This document shows, piece after piece, positions 1 through 6,708 of a DNA stretch of 12,788 nucleotides. Within the stretch, counting starts at the first letter, position 1. Every line of letters starts with the position of its first letter. A program made the translations under genes and the position numbers. The notes beneath the pieces were generated by a model that saw only the letters and a program-made list of their open reading frames with translations, was not told the origin of the DNA and did not search any database. Location: NCBI GenBank assembly GCA_035638495.1, contig DASQZW010000221.1, positions 1 to 12,788 on the forward strand, read 5' to 3'. This stretch comes from CF-161 sp035638495 (lineage in GTDB: Bacteria > Chloroflexota > Dormibacteria > Dormibacterales > Dormibacteraceae).

Positions 1-468
1 ATCGCCCGCCATCTGGAGCTTGATCGGTTGTCCGGTCTCCAGCAGCGATTTCAGGGACGACCCGGTCAGGTCCATGCCCCCGTGAGCGTTGCAGGCGAAC
101 GCGTACGCGGCGCTGTTCGGCTGATATTGGTCGAACGTGGCGGTCAGGAAGCAGACGTCGCCGTAGTCCTCGATCTCGAAGGTCTCCCGGTGCGGGTTCT
201 CCGCGGCGAAGACCGGGTCAAAGAGCAGCCGGCACTCGAAGACCAGTCGGCGGTTCGGAACCACCTCCAGGAGCTTTCCCTCGAGGAGGGGCGTTACTCG
301 GTCCGGGGCAAGGTAGGTGATGGGATCGCCTACCCGCCAGGTCGACTGGATTCTGGAGCCCCCCAGGTATTGCTCGGTGAGGTCGGGGTCAGTGAGAGCT
401 CGCCAAACCTCGGCTGCGGAAGCGCGGATGTACTCACCACGCCGGGACACCAACTCGGTCATCGTCAT
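1..468 (-). CDS. AHSA1/SRPBCC domain protein, 3' end beyond window
   Basis: This is the first 156 codons of a protein of the activator-of-Hsp90-ATPase-homologue (AHSA1-like, START/SRPBCC fold) family. After a short leader the sequence shows the family opening: RGEYIRASAAEVWRALTDP, then an EQYLGG segment and TWRVGDPITY, followed by GKLLEVVPNRRLVFE. That is the beta-strand order of the ligand-binding helix-grip fold. The frame is open to base 1, so the C-terminus is missing. I chose the ATG at 468 because GAGG lies 5 nt upstream; ATG 462 and GTG 474 are alternatives. Such proteins are often paired with an ArsR repressor, but no ArsR gene is visible upstream. The ligand is unknown. The family assignment is confident, the role is not. 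Confidence 0.85.
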   Translation of the reverse strand, partial: MTMTELVSRRGEYIRASAAEVWRALTDPDLTEQYLGGSRIQSTWRVGDPITYLAPDRVTPLLEGKLLEVVPNRRLVFECRLLFDPVFAAENPHRETFEIEDYGDVCFLTATFDQYQPNSAAYAFACNAHGGMDLTGSSLKSLLETGQPIKLQMAGD

Positions 469-848
469 GTTCACCTCGCTCAATGTCGCTCTATGAAGGA
501 CGTTCACTGATAGTCGAACGACGAGGTCAGATATCGACAAGTGGCCACGACTACCTTGCCCACGTGCGCGAGAGGCCGGCGCCCGAGCGAGCGGCCGTGG
601 CCGCGATCGGGGTGCCCGTGGCGGAGGTCCGCTTTCTGCAGTTGGGCCGGTCGTGGGCGGCGGCCGAGCGGGGAGCTGTTCCAACTGGCCGCCTGCTGGG
701 CGCCTGGCGGGTCAGCGCAACCGCGACCTCAAGCACACCGGTTGGACAAGTTCGATGTAGTCCCCGCCTGAATCGAGGACGGACCGCCCAGCCTCGACTG
801 ACCCGGCTCTTGGGCGCGCTCCTCTTGCAGCCGCGCAATGATTCGCGG

Positions 849-872
849 CGGTTCACGCGTGGAACCGTTTTT
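849..872 (+). terminator. Intrinsic terminator with U-tract, no gene upstream
   Basis: CGGTTC (849-854) pairs perfectly with GAACCG (862-867) around a 7-nt loop and is followed at once by five T residues (868-872). In such GC-rich DNA a T-run right after a stem is notable. On the plus strand no recognised gene ends just before it. A second stem, GCCGCG (830-835) with CGCGGC (844-849), shares its last base with the terminator stem, so the two could compete. Confidence 0.5.
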
Positions 873-897
873 GGAGTCGCCGAAAGTCCCAACGCCT

Positions 898-913
898 GTA
901 AGCGGTCGCTTAC
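898..913. repeat. 16-bp perfect palindrome (7-2-7)
   Basis: GTAAGCG, a GT spacer and CGCTTAC form a perfect inverted repeat 163 bp upstream of the thioredoxin-like gene. It could be an operator for a dimeric regulator. It resembles the palindrome at 12442-12457, since both fit GTRAG-N6-CTYAC. No regulator can be assigned from sequence alone. Confidence 0.4.
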
Positions 914-1028
914 CCAGTCTTCCCCGCCCGTATTCGTCTGAATGCGATCGACCGTCGAACCTCCGCAACCACCACCCTGGAGCCCGATCGGTTGAGATCC
1001 CACTTCGAGGAGTTCAGCCCGGAAACGC

Positions 1029-1044
1029 GGAGGCGGTTGCCTCC
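1029..1044. repeat. Inverted repeat overlapping the candidate -35 box
   Basis: GGAGGC (1029-1034) and GCCTCC (1039-1044) flank GGTT. The right arm covers the candidate -35 hexamer of the thioredoxin-like gene, so this may be a repressor site. It is short and could be chance in GC-rich sequence. Confidence 0.3.
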
Positions 1045-1067
1045 CGTGCCGAGGTCGAGGCTATATG
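1037..1067 (+). promoter_or_regulatory. Candidate promoter of the thioredoxin-ccdA operon
   Basis: TTGCCT (1037-1042) and TATATG (1062-1067) are separated by 19 bp, with the ATG 8 nt after the -10 box. That geometry implies a leaderless or near-leaderless transcript, consistent with the lack of a clear ribosome binding site. The long spacer resembles MerR-activated promoters, but the operator dyad is not convincing, so MerR control is only a possibility. Confidence 0.4.
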
Positions 1068-1075
1068 GTCACAGG

Positions 1076-1678
1076 ATGCGCCGTGTCAAGATCGCGATCG
1101 CCGCACTCAGCGCTCTGCTGATCGTACTCGTCGCGGCCGTGGCCCTCCTGGTCGGAGGCCGTCATGGCAGCTACGCGACGGAGGTCGCCGACCGTCTCAC
1201 CCACCCGGGGCCCGGGGCGTCCCTGACCGACCTGCGTGACACCGCCCAGCTACGCGACGCCTTCAACCAGGACGCGGGCACGCCGCGGCTCGTCCTCCTC
1301 TTCTCCCCGACCTGAGCCACCTGCCATGCCGGCGCCCGTTGGGTGCGCACGAACATCCTGGATGCCCATCCCTCCGCGCGACTGCGTGTTTACGTCGTCT
1401 GGTTCGACATGCTTTTCGGCGACGACCGGCGCTGGACCGACCTCCAGGTCCTGAACGACCACCGGGTGACGAACTACTGGGATGCGTCGAAGGCGACGGG
1501 CCGCTTCTACGCCGAGAAGGTCGACGGCTCTCCCGGCGTGGACTGGGATGCCTATTTCCTCTACGGCCCGGACGCGCGCTGGTCGGACACTCCAGGCCCG
1601 CAGCTCAGCTCGGGAGGTCCGGTCCTCGGCGCGAGTGACCAGCTGGCCTCAGCGGTTCGGCCATTCCTGAGCGGATGA
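1076..1678 (+). CDS. Thioredoxin-like selenoprotein with UxxC motif (UGA = Sec80)
   Basis: This is a predicted membrane-anchored extracytoplasmic thioredoxin-fold protein of 200 residues. Residues 1-28 form a signal anchor (RRVK, then a hydrophobic run). A strand PRLVLLFSPT leads straight into an in-frame TGA at 1313-1315 (codon 80). The same frame continues with ATCHAGARWV, so the redox motif reads U-A-T-C, with resolving Cys83. The rest is collinear and protein-like (RLRVYVVWFDM, DHRVTNYWDASK, AYFLYGPDARW) and ends in TGA at 1676-1678. Without recoding the gene would make a 79-residue stub lacking the active site. ATG 1076 is preferred because the hydrophobic anchor follows directly; a TTG at 992 would add 28 unlikely residues. 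The stop overlaps the ccdA start (ATGA), which suggests CcdA reduces this protein. Its substrate is unknown. The fold is fairly certain; Sec is inferred. Confidence 0.8.
1332..1346 (+). promoter_or_regulatory. SECIS-like hairpin after UGA 1313
   Basis: GCGCCC (1332-1337 region) pairs with GGGTGC (1341-1346), five Watson-Crick pairs plus one G-U, around the loop GTT. The apical loop begins 22 nt after the UGA and its first base is G. This fits the bacterial SECIS pattern as I recall it: a short stem, a small loop with G in the first two positions, and 16-37 nt spacing. Short GC hairpins are common in this DNA, so this alone is weak. Confidence 0.5.
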
Positions 1679-2514
1679 GCACAGCGGAGCAGCGAACTGT
1701 CACCGCGCTCCTCACCGCCGTCACGCTGGTCGCAGTCGTGCTCCTGGCACTCCTCGGCGGGCCGACCGGCGGCCCGTTCCTGGTCCGATCGACCGCGATC
1801 GCCGCCGCAACGGACAACCATCTGCGAACGCTCGGTGCGGCCCTGCCCTTCGGCTACGCGTTCGGCGCCGGCATGCTGGCCGCCTTCAACCCCTGCGGCT
1901 TCGGCCTCGTCCCCGCTTACCTGGGTCTGCATCTCGGCCGCGGCCGCCTCCTCGGGGCGGTGCGCTTCGGAATCGTCGTCAGCGTGACCATCGTGCTCCT
2001 CTTCGCCGCCGGCGGCCTGGCGCTCGCCGCGGTCGGGGAGACGCTGGCGCGCTGGTTTCCATGGATCGGCCTGATCGTCGCCGGCCTGATGGTCGGCCTC
2101 GGCGCCCACGTGCTGACCGGCGGGGCGTTTCCCGGCGGCGCCGGCCTGGAGAGCGCCGCCGGCCGGCTCGGTCGAATCGCTTCGGGGCACGGGGTGGCTG
2201 GCGCCGCCGCCTTCGGGCTGGCGTTCGCGCTCACCTCACTCGGCTGCACGCTCCCGCTCTTCCTGTCGGTGTTGGGTGCCTCGCTGACGACGGCCAGCCC
2301 GATTGCGGCCCTGTCCGCGGTGACGCTGTTCGGGCTCGGGCTCAGCGCGGTCCTCGTGGGGTTGGGCTTGACCGCTGCATTGCTGGGCACGGCGGCGCTT
2401 TCATGGGCACGCGGACCCGGCCGCCTGGTGGAAGCCGCGGCGGCTGCCCTCCTCCTCCTCGGCGGCGCCTATGCCGCGTACTACTGGCTCACCATCGGCG
2501 GCCTCCTGGGCTGA
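1675..2514 (+). CDS. ccdA: CcdA/DsbD-type transmembrane thiol-disulfide electron carrier
   Basis: This 279-residue integral membrane protein belongs to the CcdA/DsbD-gamma (cytochrome c biogenesis transmembrane) family, which moves reducing equivalents from cytoplasmic thioredoxin to extracytoplasmic thiol proteins. The two signature cysteines are visible: Cys74 in FNPCGFGLVPAYL, the conserved N-P-C at the first core helix, and Cys191 in TSLGCTLPLFL. An extra N-terminal helix (about residues 10-27) precedes the usual six-helix core. ATG 1675 overlaps the preceding stop as ATGA, so the two genes are translationally coupled. The likely job is recycling the UxxC thioredoxin-like partner rather than cytochrome c maturation, since no heme-maturation genes are nearby. 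The family is confident, the partner inferred. Confidence 0.85.
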   Translation: MSTAEQRTVTALLTAVTLVAVVLLALLGGPTGGPFLVRSTAIAAATDNHLRTLGAALPFGYAFGAGMLAAFNPCGFGLVPAYLGLHLGRGRLLGAVRFGIVVSVTIVLLFAAGGLALAAVGETLARWFPWIGLIVAGLMVGLGAHVLTGGAFPGGAGLESAAGRLGRIASGHGVAGAAAFGLAFALTSLGCTLPLFLSVLGASLTTASPIAALSAVTLFGLGLSAVLVGLGLTAALLGTAALSWARGPGRLVEAAAAALLLLGGAYAAYYWLTIGGLLG

Positions 2515-2591
2515 GCATCGAACGAGCATCTTCGAGCCGGGCTCGGGCCACGCTCCGGCCAGCAGAACAGGTCGCCTTGTGGGGTGGGCTA

Positions 2592-3224
2592 CTACGAAGA
2601 CAGCCGAATGATCCCGCGGTCGATCGCGACCGTGACCGCCTCCGTGCGGTCCTCCACTCCAAGCTTGGAGAAGGCGTGCACCAGATGCGTCTTCACCGTC
2701 GCCTCGCTCAGATGGAGCCGGCGGGCGATCTCCTTGTTGCTCCGGCCCCGCGCGACGAGCTCCAGCACCTCGATCTCCCTCGCGCTGAGCGCGGATCGGG
2801 CCGGAGCTGCCATCCGAGCGACGAGCCGGGAGGCGACGGCCGGGGCCAGGGCCGAACGCCCGGCCGCAGCCGAGCGGATCGCCTGGATGAGCTCGTCGCG
2901 GGTCGCGTCCTTCAGCAGGTACCCGGTGGCGCCGGCCTCGATCGCGCGAACGATGTCGGCGTCGGTGTCGTACGTGGTCAGCACCAGCACGGCAACGCTG
3001 GGGGCCTCCTCGCGGAGGAGGGCGATCGCCGCCACACCGTCCATCCTGGGCATCCGGAGGTCCATCAGCACCACGTCCGGGTCGAGGTCGCGGACGAGCG
3101 CGATCGCCTCCGCGCCATCGCCGGCTTCGCCGACCACCTCCAGGTCGGGGCCGGGGTCGAGCATCGCGCGCAGCCCGACGCGGACCACGTGGTGGTCGTC
3201 GGCCAGCAGGACGCGGATGCTCAT
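2592..3224 (-). CDS. NarL/LuxR-family response regulator
   Basis: This 210-residue two-component response regulator has a receiver domain at residues 3-118, with acidic pocket Asp9/Asp10, phosphoacceptor Asp55 (VVLMDLRMP), switch Thr83/84 and Lys105 (GYLLKDA). A LuxR-type helix-turn-helix follows at about 145-207 (LSAREIEVLELVARGRSNKEI and SEATVKTHL). It should bind DNA as a phosphorylated dimer. Its ATG overlaps the stop of the upstream histidine kinase gene (ATGA), so the pair is one operon on the minus strand. All key residues are present. The target genes are unknown; the divergent membrane-protein gene is the nearest candidate. It is convergent with ccdA. Confidence 0.95.
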   Translation of the reverse strand: MSIRVLLADDHHVVRVGLRAMLDPGPDLEVVGEAGDGAEAIALVRDLDPDVVLMDLRMPRMDGVAAIALLREEAPSVAVLVLTTYDTDADIVRAIEAGATGYLLKDATRDELIQAIRSAAAGRSALAPAVASRLVARMAAPARSALSAREIEVLELVARGRSNKEIARRLHLSEATVKTHLVHAFSKLGVEDRTEAVTVAIDRGIIRLSS

Positions 3225-4519
3225 CGGCGCGCCGCAACCGCCCCAGTGCGAGCCGGGATCGCGGGCCGCGCCGGCGCGACGATGGGCAGCTGGGCAACCA
3301 CGGTGGTGCCCTCCCCAGGCGCGCTTTCCACCGTCAGCGTTCCGCCAAGGGCCTCGACCCGTTCGCGCATCGCGGTCAGGCCGAGGCCGCCGCCGGGATT
3401 CGCTCCGATCAGCATCCCTGGAACGAACCCCCGACCGTCGTCCTGGATGTCCACCGCCACCTCGTCACCCATGTACGAGAGCGTGACCGTGACCTCTCTG
3501 GCGCACGCGTGCCGCCTGACGTTGGCGAGGGCTTCCTGCGTCACGCGCAGCAGCGTGACCTCGACCGGTGGCGCGATGAGAACAACGTCACCGGTTGCTA
3601 ATGTGCGGGCCGCCACCCCGGTCTGCTCGCCCAGCGCTGCCGTCAGGCGATCCAGCGCCTCCCCGAGGGTGTTCTGCTCGAGGATCTCGGGCCGCAGGTC
3701 CCACACCAGTCGGCGGACCTCCTGCAGGCCTTCCCGCGCGGTGCGGGCGGCTTCCTCGATGTGGCGACCGGCCTCCGGCTCGCCCGCCCGATAGGCGGCC
3801 TGAGCAGCCTCCAGAAGCATCACGACGCTGGCCAGGCCCTGGGTCAGCGTGTCGTGGATGTCGTTCGCGATCCGCTGGCGCTCGCCGAGCATGCCCGCCT
3901 GCCGCTCGGCGGCGGCCAGCTCCGACCGGGCGCCGGACAGCTCCTGGAACGAGTAGATGCAGAGGACGATCAGCGCGACGACGAAGGTCGTCCCCGCGAC
4001 CGCTGACCAGCTCACGCCCCGCCACTGCGGCGTCCCGGGCGTGGCCATCGACCCGTCCAGGCCGAAGCCGGCCAGGGCCCCCAGCAGAACGACGAGTGCG
4101 CCGACGAACGCCCATCTCGGTCGGAGGAAGGTGAAGAGCTGGCCGAGCGCGACGATGCCGAGGTTCACATAGTTGGGGCTCAGCGTAACCAGGCCGAACC
4201 ACAGCGCTGCTCCCACGGTGAAGTAGGTCGTGCGCCATATCGTCGACCTGCCCACGAGGTCGGGCCAGAGCACCATCCAGGACACGTACCAGGCCGCCAG
4301 CACCGCAGCCAGGCCCACGCATACCAGCGACACGACGGCAGACGGCCGCCCGGCCAGCACGGCAGCGGTGAACCCCAGCAGCATCACGAAGAAGACGACG
4401 TGCCAGATGGACGTCCAGCGGCCGCCCGCCAGCTCCGATCGCTCGCTGCCCAATCCAAACAGCGAGCGGCGGAGCCGGGCGACCGACCAGGGCGGCACGG
4501 GTCGCGACTGCCGGTCCAT
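3221..4519 (-). CDS. Sensor histidine kinase, HisKA_3 (NarL partner) type
   Basis: This is a membrane histidine kinase of 432 residues from the chosen start. The N-terminus has about six hydrophobic helices (roughly residues 36-191) with no large extracellular domain, as in DesK/LiaS-like kinases that sense membrane state. The dimerisation-phosphotransfer helix is ERQRIANDIHDTLTQGLA with phosphoacceptor His222. The ATPase domain shows the N box TQEALANVRRHA (327-338), DDGRGF (360-365) and GGGLGL (376-381). The frame is open to 4726, but the upstream part looks like non-coding translation. ATG 4519 has a weak GGGA nearby; ATG 4537 (GAGG 11 nt upstream) is an alternative. The gene is coupled to the regulator downstream. 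Its signal cannot be read from sequence. Confidence 0.9.
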   Translation of the reverse strand: MDRQSRPVPPWSVARLRRSLFGLGSERSELAGGRWTSIWHVVFFVMLLGFTAAVLAGRPSAVVSLVCVGLAAVLAAWYVSWMVLWPDLVGRSTIWRTTYFTVGAALWFGLVTLSPNYVNLGIVALGQLFTFLRPRWAFVGALVVLLGALAGFGLDGSMATPGTPQWRGVSWSAVAGTTFVVALIVLCIYSFQELSGARSELAAAERQAGMLGERQRIANDIHDTLTQGLASVVMLLEAAQAAYRAGEPEAGRHIEEAARTAREGLQEVRRLVWDLRPEILEQNTLGEALDRLTAALGEQTGVAARTLATGDVVLIAPPVEVTLLRVTQEALANVRRHACAREVTVTLSYMGDEVAVDIQDDGRGFVPGMLIGANPGGGLGLTAMRERVEALGGTLTVESAPGEGTTVVAQLPIVAPARPAIPARTGAVAARR

Positions 4520-4744
4520 CGTCCCATCTGAACACATCGCGCGGTGAACCTCGTCAACCGGACGATTGATGCCAGCCTCAATCGACTGGCCGCCGAGAAC
4601 CGTTCTCCCGGTCGATGAACTCACGCCGGCCCGCGCCGCATCGTCAGGGGCATGAGATCGCAACTCGGAATCGAATCGATTGGCGCCGCGGACGTCGCGC
4701 GGCACCGCGAGATGCCGAACCGTCACCTGGGAGGACTTGCAGAG

Positions 4745-5446
4745 ATGACCGATACGCTCGCCAGCGGCGCCGACGGAGCCGGCATCAGAGTCGGCCGCGA
4801 TCTCCTCCCCGGCGGTCGCACCGTGCGGCTGCTCGCGGGGCTCCTGTTCGTGGCGTCCGTCGCCGATGACCTGCTGATGGCGTCCGCCGGTCCGCTCTCC
4901 TGGCGGACGGTCGGCCTCGTGGTCTTCGCCTTCGCACTGGCCGCAGGCGGCTACACCGCGCTCGTGGCTCTCCTGGGCGACCGGGTCCTGGCCCGCATCG
5001 ACCCCTGGCTGGGCGCCATCGTTCTCTATGGGCCACTGGCGGCGATCCTGACCCTGCCCTTTGTCCCGGGCTGGGCGGCCGTCGGAGCCAGCCTGTACAT
5101 CGGGGTGTCCCTGTTGGTGGAGGCCGTCATCGGATACGGCGGCTGCGAGATCGCCGGGATCCCCGCCCTGGTGCTGCGACGGCGGTACACCGTCTACTGC
5201 CTCTTCAACAGCACAGACGTCGCCGAGCGGGCGCTGCGCGGTCGCTCCAGGTGGGTCGCCGCGCTACTGGGACTGCTCACGTTCGTGGTGACGATCGGCC
5301 TCTACGGGTGGGTGGCCTTCACGATCAGCCATCGCGTCGTGCTGCTGTCATCGTGGGTCGTCTACCTGATGTTCCTGATCGGCGGCTTCGCTGTGAGCAG
5401 GGCCGTCGGACCGGGCGCGTCGTCGCGAGCCATGCCGCGGTCGTGA
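4745..5446 (+). CDS. Six-helix integral membrane protein, function unknown
   Basis: This protein of about 233 residues has some six hydrophobic segments, including LLAGLLFVASVADDLLM, LGAIVLYGPLAAILTL and SWVVYLMFLIGGFAV. A distinctive motif after the fourth helix reads YGGCEIAGIP followed by RRRYTVYCLFNSTDVAERA, with two cysteines. I believe this pattern recurs in uncharacterised actinobacterial membrane proteins (DUF6410-like), but I am unsure of the family name. ATG 4745 is chosen because GGGAGG sits 10 nt upstream; ATGs at 4652 and 4712 would only add a polar leader. It is divergent from the sensor kinase across 225 bp, so it may be that kinase's target. The 250 bases after it hold no recognised gene until the merR promoter. 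Confidence 0.75.
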   Translation: MTDTLASGADGAGIRVGRDLLPGGRTVRLLAGLLFVASVADDLLMASAGPLSWRTVGLVVFAFALAAGGYTALVALLGDRVLARIDPWLGAIVLYGPLAAILTLPFVPGWAAVGASLYIGVSLLVEAVIGYGGCEIAGIPALVLRRRYTVYCLFNSTDVAERALRGRSRWVAALLGLLTFVVTIGLYGWVAFTISHRVVLLSSWVVYLMFLIGGFAVSRAVGPGASSRAMPRS

Positions 5447-5658
5447 GGCCCCGCCGGCCCCCGCGAGTCTCGACCCGGGACTACCGACTCTTGGCCAGCC
5501 GCGCGCCGAGACCAACCTGCCCGTCGGCTTACTCATCACACTTGCCCTGGATGGTCTCAGCGTCAGCTGATCGGGGCTTCCGGAGGCTCGAGCGGTGCAG
5601 AGGCGGTGCTCTGGTGCGCGGCCCGGGGCCGCCGGCGAAGCCTGCGGCCTCCTGCCAC

Positions 5659-5690
5659 TTGACTCGATACTCAGGTACCGGGTTTAAGGT
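5659..5690 (+). promoter_or_regulatory. mer operon promoter, MerR type, leaderless
   Basis: TTGACT (5659-5664) and TAAGGT (5685-5690) match the classic mer promoter hexamers. The spacer is 20 bp, long as in MerR-controlled promoters (classically 19 bp), where MerR must untwist DNA to activate. An imperfect dyad around ACTCAGGTACCGGGT lies in the spacer. The merR ATG is only 7 nt after the -10 box, so the transcript should start at or next to the start codon and lack a Shine-Dalgarno site. MerR would thus control its own operon. Confidence 0.75.
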
Positions 5691-5696
5691 CGTCGC

Positions 5697-6125
5697 ATGA
5701 GGACCGGGCAGGTTGCCAGCGAGGCTGGCGTCAATCTCCAGACGCTGCGCTACTACGAACGCCGCGGCCTGCTCCCGGAGCCGCCGCGCCGCGCGTCGGG
5801 CTATCGCGCCTACGCGCCCGATGCGGTGCGCATCGTGCGCTTCATCAAGCGAGCCAAGGCGCTCGGCTTCACCCTGGACGAGGTCGAATCGCTGCTGGAC
5901 CTCGCCGCCGGCGGTCCTGAGTCGTGCGATATGGCCCGCGAGTTGACGCTGCGGCGGCGAGCTGAGCTGGACCGCCGGATCGCCGACCTGTTGGCGGTGC
6001 GGGCGTCGCTCGACCGGCTGGTCGCCACGTGCGCGATGCCCCGTGGGGAGCGTGAGTGCCCCCTGCTGCGGGCCCTCGAAGGAGATGCAAATGGGAGGGG
6101 AGATCGCGACCCGGCCGATGGATGA
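5697..6125 (+). CDS. merR: Mercury-responsive MerR transcriptional regulator
   Basis: This 142-residue MerR-family activator has an N-terminal winged helix-turn-helix (TGQVASEAGVNLQTLRYYER, then RRASGYRAY), a dimerisation helix and a metal-binding loop. The metal-binding cysteines are Cys77 (ESCDMA), Cys112 (ATCAMP) and Cys121 (ERECPLL). Their spacing of 35 and 9 residues is identical to Cys82/Cys117/Cys126 of Tn501 MerR, which bind Hg(II). This argues strongly for mercury rather than Zn, Cu or Pb sensing. It is the first gene of the operon, read from its own MerR-type promoter and probably leaderless. The next gene starts inside its 3' end with a 35-bp overlap. Confidence 0.95.
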   Translation: MRTGQVASEAGVNLQTLRYYERRGLLPEPPRRASGYRAYAPDAVRIVRFIKRAKALGFTLDEVESLLDLAAGGPESCDMARELTLRRRAELDRRIADLLAVRASLDRLVATCAMPRGERECPLLRALEGDANGRGDRDPADG

Positions 6126-6432
6126 CTTCAAACGGGCCTATCGAGCGCGGATCGAGCATGCTGGGCCCGTGATGCGGCTCACCGACGGCGTGGCCCGGAT
6201 GGAGCCACGCGGCGCGGTCATCTCGCTCGTCGAGCCGCAGAGCCCACGGTTCGAGGGATGGTGCGACAGCCGCGACGCCGACGAGCAGGTCTGTCCAGAG
6301 CAGACCCTCTGCCCGTCGCCCCGGGCTGCGGCGGCCCGGCTCGCCGGCAGCGCGGGAGGGGGGCTGGTCCCGGTGCGGGAGTTCGCCGGCTGGACGCCGC
6401 GGGTCTGGCCGTCCTGGGCCGAACCGACGTGA
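6091..6432 (+). CDS. Stand-alone MerB C-terminal-domain-like protein
   Basis: This 113-residue protein resembles only the C-terminal half of organomercurial lyase. Its ARMEPRGAVISL aligns with ERVDPDGAVVPL of the UGA-containing MerB downstream. Its QVCPEQTLCPSPRAAAARLA aligns without gaps with that protein's NLUIQTPLYASVEAARGW, placing Cys68 on the Sec/Cys159 position. LVPVREF matches VFPIREAW. The N-terminal winged-helix half and the Cys96/Asp99 region are absent, and Cys58 and Cys74 are additional. ATG 6091 follows GAAGGAG at 6-nt spacing, so this start is well supported although it overlaps merR; ATG 6118 is an alternative. It ends in a GTGA overlap with the next gene. It may be a metal-binding or ancillary subunit, or a truncated lyase remnant kept in the operon. 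The homology call is my own alignment and moderate. Confidence 0.65.
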   Translation: MGGEIATRPMDDFKRAYRARIEHAGPVMRLTDGVARMEPRGAVISLVEPQSPRFEGWCDSRDADEQVCPEQTLCPSPRAAAARLAGSAGGGLVPVREFAGWTPRVWPSWAEPT

Positions 6433-6695
6433 GCCGCGTCTGCGTCCAGATCCTGCAGGTGCCCGACTGCCCCCTCGTCGGGCGCGTCCGCGAGACGGTA
6501 CGGCGAGCGCTTGCCAGCACGGGCGTGCCAGCCGTGATCGAGGAGCTGACTGGCGAGTATGCCTCGCCGACCGTGCTGGTTGACGGAGTGGACGTCACCG
6601 GCCGGCCAGCCGGGAGCGGCGGCGCCTGCCGCCTCGACCTCCCTACCGAACAGCAGATCGTGACGGCGCTGCAGCGCCGCCACGTAGACCCATGA
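6429..6695 (+). CDS. Small thioredoxin-fold protein of the mer operon
   Basis: This 88-residue protein has a compact thioredoxin/glutaredoxin-like pattern. An N-terminal strand ends in VPDCPL (Cys14), a helix follows (RVRETVRRALAS), then SPTVLVDGVDVTG, the cis-proline/strand region usual in such folds, and GGACRLDLPT (Cys67) near the end. Similar small proteins are found next to or fused with alkylmercury lyases in actinobacteria and are often annotated as such, but they lack the lyase active site. The GTG start at 6429 overlaps the previous stop by GTGA coupling. A likely role is thiol exchange or metal hand-off from the lyases. The fold is fairly likely, the role inferred. Confidence 0.7.
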   Translation: MSRVCVQILQVPDCPLVGRVRETVRRALASTGVPAVIEELTGEYASPTVLVDGVDVTGRPAGSGGACRLDLPTEQQIVTALQRRHVDP

Positions 6696-6708
6696 GAGGA
6701 GGCACGAC

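Larger units (their letters stand above)
469..1028. other. Gene-poor stretch, no recognisable gene
   Basis: Open frames exist on both strands, but their translations are arginine/proline/serine-rich and match no family I recognise. None has a convincing ribosome binding site. The only structure I can support is an intrinsic-terminator-like hairpin at 849-872 and a palindrome at 898-913. The stretch may hold decayed coding sequence or a short untranslated transcript ending at the terminator. Confidence 0.5.

Noticed and set aside
720..780. tRNA-like GTTCGATG sequence, possible selC or other tRNA
   Set aside because: No acceptor stem, anticodon arm or UCA anticodon could be placed around it.
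483..941. Plus-strand ORFs upstream of the thioredoxin-like gene
   Set aside because: The translations are R/P/S-rich with no recognisable motif and no supported start; probably chance openness in GC-rich DNA.
1313..1343. Two separate genes, a 79-residue stub and a downstream ORF starting at GTG 1343
   Set aside because: The frames are identical, the GTG has no ribosome site, and the UGA splits a U-x-x-C redox motif; one recoded gene explains all of it.
2515..2591. Terminator between the convergent ccdA and response regulator genes
   Set aside because: CGAG/CTCG self-complementarity is present but short and has no T-tract on either strand.
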